A model generated the notes under the pieces. That model saw only the letters and a list, made by a program, of their open reading frames with translations. It was not told the origin of the DNA and did not search any database. A stretch of DNA of 64,000 nt from contig JAAALK010000080.1 in the NCBI GenBank assembly GCA_019279435.1, positions 94,214,553 through 94,278,552 on the forward strand, read 5' to 3'. The position numbers and the translations under genes were made by a program. The DNA comes from Zizania palustris (Eukaryota; Streptophyta; Magnoliopsida; Poales; Poaceae). Numbering within the stretch: position 1 is the first letter of the stretch; each line of letters starts with the position of its first letter. Positions 59,291 to 64,000 of this stretch are shown one piece after another.

Positions 59291-59895
59291 TTTGTCAACT
59301 GGAAAATGTGGTGATGCTTTTTTTTGCAAAAACTAAAAATGTGTGCTACTGACTTTCTTTAGATATCATCTGTTGCACTGATCATGCCATGAGTCTCAGA
59401 CAGTATGTCTTTCGCTATACTGGTTAGATGTTTGTACTTGCAGTCAATCATATGTGAGAAGCATGCTTTCTACACTCCACATGCACCCCAATTGCATTCA
59501 TTGCATATTTTGTTGGGGAGTTGCATTTCAGGGCGAGTCTGTGTCTCTTTTGAGTGCTTGATGAGTTCACTTGTCAACAAGGGGGAGAAATTTTGGGATA
59601 AGAGTTCAAGGGGGAGTTTCGGTTTTCTCTAGGATTTGTTTCAGGGGGAGTTTACTCTTTTGATATCCTTGTTGATGTTTCTGAGATTGCACTCATTTTG
59701 AGCTGTTACCTTTGGTTAACCATAATGACCGCTTCTTGCTTTTGTTCGGCTTTTGGTCATTAGGGTTAAATTTTTACTTTATTTTCTTCTTCTTTGTTTT
59801 CTTGTGCTTTGTTTTTTCGTGTTTCCACAGTTGTTTGCAGGTACTGAAGAGCTGAAGAAGTGAAGTGCTAACAATGCACTCATCAAGAGGGAGAT
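59291..59895 (+). promoter_or_regulatory. Element C 3' noncoding region, shortened
   Basis: Matches A from about 13012 to 13648. Polypurine tracts at about 59514-59520 (weakened), 59577-59588, 59606-59618, 59641-59651 and 59884-59895 (tcaagagggaga, with one A interrupting the G run). The conserved 200-bp block at A 12688-12882 falls in the deletion and is absent. No coding sequence. Confidence 0.8.
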
Positions 59896-61683
59896 TAAGG
59901 AGCCATGCTGAATAGCGTGGGCCTCATGGCTCCAGATGTGATGAGTCATTTTCAACGATAGTCAAAGAGGACAGATGAAGAGTGAAGATCTGCTGTTTCA
60001 TGGGCCGCGTGTGACTCAGGTTCACGGGCAGCAAGCGACTGTTGGGCAGAGGAGGCTGCGAAGTCGGGCTGGCCCAATCCGGGTACATGGGCCAGGAACA
60101 GCAGAAGACCCACTGGACTGTTGACCAGGATTGACTCAGGTACACGGGCGGTGAGTGATTGCCGGGCTGAGAGAGCTGCAGAATCGGGCCGGCCCAATCC
60201 GGGTACCCGGTGCAAAGCCGGTGGAGGCTTTGTTAGTTTCGGCGTAAAACTGACAACTGTCGATCTTGTATTAGACTGTCCAGAAGAGAAGTCGTAGTCG
60301 CTACGAAAGCTTAGCTTCCGGATAAGTCATCTGTATCTCTAGGCCCATAGTCAGTCAGTCGAGTCTGTAAAAATTCCTAAGGGTAGTTGAGTCTTTTCAT
60401 TTATTTCAGCGTCTGTAAAAAACCCTAAGGGGCTAGTGGAATATTCCTAAGTGTTGGGCAGCCTATAAATAGGACCCCAATCCCTAGGGTTAGGCCACCC
60501 TTTTACTGAAATCACTTTTTAATCAATTCCTTGGTTCATTCCTCTTTGTTCCCTGTGTTTCTCTCTCCCTGCGTGCGCCGCCACGCTCTATTCTTGAGAT
60601 TTTCCTTGTGATTGCTGTCTGTTCTTCTCATGAAGTTTATTCTCTAACGTTCTGCGCTGCCAGCATTTTTCCTGTGGTCAAGTTTGCCTTGTTTTGCATG
60701 TGAAATCATTTATTCCTGAGCGGAAGCTTCTCTGTTTGCTTCGTTCTGTTCTTCACGTGAATACTAGTTCATGTGGCTGATAGCAAGTAGTACTACTTTC
60801 CTGTAGCTACAGTGTGCTATTTTTCCTAGCCTTTTTGATCGAACAGATAGTGTCTAGTTTCTTCTCTAGTTGTTTCTGTCGAAGCCCCTTTTCTTGTGTC
60901 AAGTCCAACTCTGTGAAGCAGGCTTCGAATCTGCAGGCTTCGAATCCGCAGGCTTCGAATCAGCAGACTTCGAATCCGCAGGCTTCGAATCCACAGGCTT
61001 CGAATCTACAGACTTCGAATCCATAGGCTTTGAATCTGCAGGCTTCGGACCTGCAGGCTTCGAATCTGCAGGCTTCGAATCAACAGAGTTCGAATCTACA
61101 GGCTTCGAATCTGCAGGATTCGAATCAGCAGACTTCGAATCCGCAGGATTCGAATCCGCAGGTTTCGAATCCGCATGCTTCAAAATCTACAGACTTCGAA
61201 TCCATAGGCTTCGAATCTGCAGGCTTCGAATCTGCAGGCTTCGAATCTGCAGGCTTCGAATCAGCAGACTTCGAATCTGCAGGCTTCGAATCTGCAGGCT
61301 TCAAATCCGCAGGCTTCGAATCCGCAGGCTTCGAATCCACAGGCTTTGAAGTAGGCTTCGACACTGTAGGCTTCGCTAAGTAACTTATTGGAGACAACTT
61401 TGAACAGTAATCTCTCAATTGATTGTTGTGATTTATTTCTGTCAAGTTTTGATCTGCCATGATTTGAAAGCTTTGATTATTATGCCTATTAGCACTGTGT
61501 TGGTGTTTCATTGTTTAGAACATCGGTCGTTTCTAGGCTAGATACTTTTAGGCTTTGGCGATCTGTTTACGTTTTGCTGCTAAGTCTTTTGAGGTGCGTT
61601 GGGTGTTGGGAGCAGGCCATTGATTCGAAAGAATTTTTTAGGTGCCCATTCACCCCCCTCTGGTCGCTACTTTCGGTCCTACA
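59896..61683 (+). repeat. Element C 3' LTR
   Basis: 1,788 bp from taaggagccatgctgaat to cggtcctaca; the first dinucleotide is TA in place of TG. It contains the U3 duplication (about 60005-60210), telo-boxes, a TATA box near 60463-60472, the 15-bp minisatellite (60917-61352) and U5. Downstream is LINE endonuclease sequence. Confidence 0.93.
60917..61352 (+). repeat. 15-bp minisatellite in element C 3' LTR
   Basis: About 29 copies of gcaggcttcgaatct with variants, against about 21 in the 5' LTR of the same element. One unit near 61180 has an extra base that changes the frame of the spurious ORFs crossing it. The array takes the place of the looser cttcgaag-rich segment seen in the LTRs of D and at 30840. 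Confidence 0.95.
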
Positions 61684-61833
61684 GTTGAGCTCCCGTATGT
61701 TCCAGTTAAGAATACACCATTTGATTTTCTGGCACATTGAAGATTTGAGCTGAAACTGAACCTCCTGCCACCCAGCGGCAAGAGCCAATCCTCTCATGAA
61801 TCCGAATTGCAAATAAGAGAATGTAAACATCAA
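61684..61833 (-). pseudogene. LINE ORF2, N-terminal end of the endonuclease
   Basis: On the minus strand KWCILNWNIRELN is the typical opening of plant L1 endonuclease (ILCWNVRGLN type). It is cut at 61684 by element C and continues at 46822 with CLQETKL. By comparison with the family about 20 residues between these points are missing. Confidence 0.75.
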
Positions 61834-62199
61834 CCCAAGCTAAATTTTTGATTAAAAGCATCATAAAAGAGGTCCACGAAAGTAGTCGAGAAGATCATAT
61901 CCCTACTTGACATGGCACATAAAAGCAGGGCAATATTATTACAAAAGCAGACACAAAGTCTTAGGCTAACTTCCATCATGAAACTATCTTGTTGCTTAGT
62001 TGTTGTCATCTTCATCACCCGTGATGTTGGCTCGGGCTGATATCAGCTGAGTGTTGTCCCGTGCTTCAGCCATCAGCTTGTCAAGGCCCACTTGGTTTTG
62101 CAATTAAGCCACAATAGTGGATTGGAGTGTGTTGAATCTGACCAATAGAGAGTTATGCATATAACTTACCGTCTGTGCTTGCTTGAATAAAACACTGAA

Positions 62200-63427
62200 T
62201 GGTTGGTAGATCCAGCAATAGAATTCCTTTTCCATCGTCCGGCTTTCTTTTCAGAGCCTTGTATATGAGCATTTGCATCTAGGCAGGAAAAAGATGATAC
62301 TTTAAAACCTTGTAAACGATCTCTAATATGGGCACTTCGCCTCAAACTAGAGTCTGAAATACTTATAGATGCAATTGCTTGATCTGTATTGACAAACGTC
62401 TGCTTGTCACTGACAATATGGCGTTGACGACGGCTGTAGACCAATTTGATCGATGGTTGCAGAAGATTTGGAGGAGAAAGTGCTCTTGGAACAGCTTCCT
62501 ACAAACACTTTTGAACTGTTTGAGCCATGGAAATGGCACTGTTATTGTTACCAGAAATTGCAGTTGATCCACTATCGAGTCCAACCGAAAGATCTGAAAC
62601 CTCTACACTGAGTTCTTCATAAAGATGAGCTATCTGTTGATCATTGTTCTTCTGATCTGGCTACTAATCCCATTGAACCACATCAACCATTGGATCCATA
62701 TTGATATGGTGTGCGGGAATAGTCACCTCTGCAGCTGGAGCATTGTGAAAGCCAACGTGCCACATTTGATCATCTACCCATTATTGGACCCAATTAGGTT
62801 TGCCAGGGTAAACCTCCCCATTAAACGGATGAAGGGTTTCCACCATTGGATGGTAAGTCATCCTCATCCCCCGGAAACCCATCAACTAATTCACTACTAA
62901 TGATATAGACCGGGAAGGTCCAAGATCTGCCTTCCCCATCAATGGAGTGACAAGATTTGACTGTTATGCTTCTAGGGATGCCTGTTGTTTTATCAACTAG
63001 CACTTTTAGCATAATTCTACAGAGGCTTGTGTCTTCTGAGTTCTAATATAAGAGCTTCCCGAAGGATGCCACAATTTGTTCAAGGAAGCTAAACTCTTTG
63101 AAGTCTAGAGGAAAGGCTAAAAACATTACCCAAACAACCCTAGTTGCAGGAGAGTTTCTAAAGTTCTGTCCCTCATCATGTTTGACAAACATTACAAGTC
63201 TTTCTCTTATCCAATGAGGCCCTGTACAAACTAGACTATCACGTTGGAATAAACCTCCTAGCTTGAAGAACCGTAATCCGAATGGATAAACTCCATACCT
63301 TAAGACTTGGAGCCTGAGCACTTGAGTAAGGTGGTGATGAATGAGCACGAGAAACTCGTGGAGCTCCAAGGCGGTGATGTTCTCATCACAGTTTTCTATG
63401 GCTAGATCCGCATGCTTAATCATGTGC
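62200..63427 (-). pseudogene. LINE ORF1 (DUF4283-type RNA-binding protein)
   Basis: ORF1 of plant L1 elements binds element RNA. The minus strand shows ALELHEFLVLIHHHLTQVLR, MFVKHDEGQNFRN, VVWVMFLAFPLDFKEF and IVASFGKLL near 63380-63050. KVLVDKTTGIPRSITVK and WTFPVYIISSE with FPGDEDDLP follow near 63010-62830, then, past stops, a low-complexity tail with SSLRRSAHIRDRLQGFKVS near 62330. These match the conserved N-terminal and C-terminal blocks of grass LINE ORF1. The N-terminus is cut at 63427. The remaining 61834-62199 is the inter-ORF region with no gene. Confidence 0.75.
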
Positions 63428-63429
63428 TG

Positions 63430-63984
63430 ACCCGAGAGTGAATATCTCTATTATTGAAGAGTCGGCAAGTTTTGACACTTTGACTTGTGATGAACTCTTC
63501 AATAAGCTTAAGTCCACCGATATTGCCAAGGCGTCTCAGTTTTGGAATTGGGAACTCTTTGCCACAATCCATGGCACTAGTTTCTGGTTCTAGCAATGGC
63601 ACCTCATCTGGATGTAAAATTTCTGGTGGTTCTAGAGTTTGTGCTTTCTCTAGTGGTTTTGCCTTTTCTTCTTTGGTGTCTATCACTAAAGAACAGGTGG
63701 ACACATTAGACGATGAGGAGATTGCTCTCATAGTAAAAAAGTTCACCCGGATCTATGATGATAGACGAGATCAAAGAAGAGGAGTCTCTCGAGGATTTTT
63801 TGAGTGTGGACACCTTAATCATATCAAAGCTAATTGCCCAAAACTAAAAGGAAAGAATGAACATGAGCACAGCCACCAGAAAAGAGACAAAAAACCCTTA
63901 TTCAAAGGAAAGCATGGAAAAGTGGCAAAAAGAGTAGTTGTTGGAACGACGGATCGGACCAGCAGGTTTTCTTGGTGGAAATGA
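63430..63984 (+). pseudogene. gag: Copia gag fragment of the element B type
   Basis: Starts VNISIIEESASFDTLTCDEL, then after a frame change FAFSSLVSITKEQVDTLDDEE, a zinc knuckle FFECGHLNHIKANC (the first Cys is Phe), and a Lys-rich stretch to KVAKRVV at about 63940. This parallels element B gag (18350-17820 on the minus strand) and is closer to it than to A. After 63940 the sequence ttgttggaacgacggatcgg is not gag and may be another element edge. Continues beyond the window or is truncated. Confidence 0.8.
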
Positions 63985-64000
63985 GGGTGATGTATTCAAT

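Larger units (their letters stand above)
46823..61683 (+). mobile_element. Ty1/copia Sirevirus-type element C, deletion derivative hosting element D
   Basis: Order: 5' LTR lacking its first ~560 bp (46823-47933), primer site, gag N-terminus (47998-48454), element D (48455-58176), gag continued (58182-59290), 3' noncoding region and 3' LTR (59896-61683). The rest of gag and all of pol are deleted: at about 59288 gag sequence joins directly to sequence matching A's 3' noncoding region (13012 onward). C could only move with proteins supplied by others. It lies in the LINE; its target duplication is lost with the deleted left end. Confidence 0.88.
42551..63427 (-). mobile_element. Plant L1-type LINE, minus strand, split by copia insertions
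   Basis: From right to left: ORF1 (63427-62200), the start of ORF2 endonuclease (61833-61684), then copia element C (46823-61683), the rest of ORF2 (46822-43315), and a 3' region holding a solo LTR (42763-43254). It ends near a short A run (minus-strand aaaaaaa, about 42551-42557). No target duplication was found, and the 5' end is cut where a copia gag fragment begins at about 63430. Both ORFs are full of stops. About 60 bp of ORF2 is missing at the left junction with element C. Confidence 0.8.

Overview
The window looks like heterochromatin-like, repeat-dense DNA from a flowering plant, most probably a grass. The evidence is several Sirevirus-type Ty1/copia elements with 1.5-3 kb LTRs, CACTA (En/Spm) transposons, an L1-type plant LINE carrying a plant-type ORF1, Tat-like Ty3/gypsy remnants, and a gene of the 'putative gypsy type transposon' family. 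I found no host gene, tRNA, rRNA or CRISPR array that I can support. Almost every long reading frame belongs to a transposable element, and nearly all are broken.

Layout. (1) 1-19582: a minus-strand Sirevirus-type copia element (B). A plus-strand Sirevirus (A, 4782-15111) sits inside its pol gene, with a perfect 5-bp target duplication (attca) and near-identical LTRs. (2) 19583-22635: the 5' part of a minus-strand CACTA element, split by a solo B-family LTR (19909-21924, duplication aaata). (3) 22639-23345: a Ty3/gypsy LTR tail. (4) 23346-33145: a plus-strand CACTA element with the end of its transposase gene and a multi-exon second gene. This is split by a Tat-like segment bearing an antisense gene (about 26200-30503) and by a solo Sirevirus LTR (30840-32894). 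(5) 34433-36430: the 5' end of a Ty3/gypsy element, followed by a Mutator-type MITE (36465-36747). (6) 37745-41905: a tandem array of hairpin-forming units of about 50 bp, split by a 3,044-bp solo LTR (37919-40962, duplication tgtat). (7) 42551-63427: a minus-strand LINE holding a solo LTR in its 3' region (42763-43254, duplication ccagg) and a Sirevirus (C, 46823-61683) in its endonuclease domain. A third Sirevirus (D, 48455-58176) lies inside the gag gene of C. (8) 63430 to the end: a B-type gag fragment.

How the parts relate. A, C, D and the solo LTR at 30840 belong to one family. They share an LTR start (tgaggagcc), a U3 with an internal 120-bp-period duplication, telo-box motifs before a TATA box, an initiator-Met-tRNA primer site, a two-knuckle Gag, and a noncoding 3' region with repeated polypurine tracts. 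B and the large solo LTR at 37919 are relatives whose LTR starts differ but whose U5 ends are similar. A is the youngest insertion seen. C and D are deletion derivatives with microhomology at their junctions.

The least explained item is the hairpin array at 37745-41905, whose two stem arms change in a paired way between units. Next are the repeated CxxC-headed coiled-coil modules in Gag, the gag/pol boundary with no canonical slippery site, and a 15-bp minisatellite inside the LTRs of element C. All pairings, target duplications and mutation counts were read by eye without alignment software.
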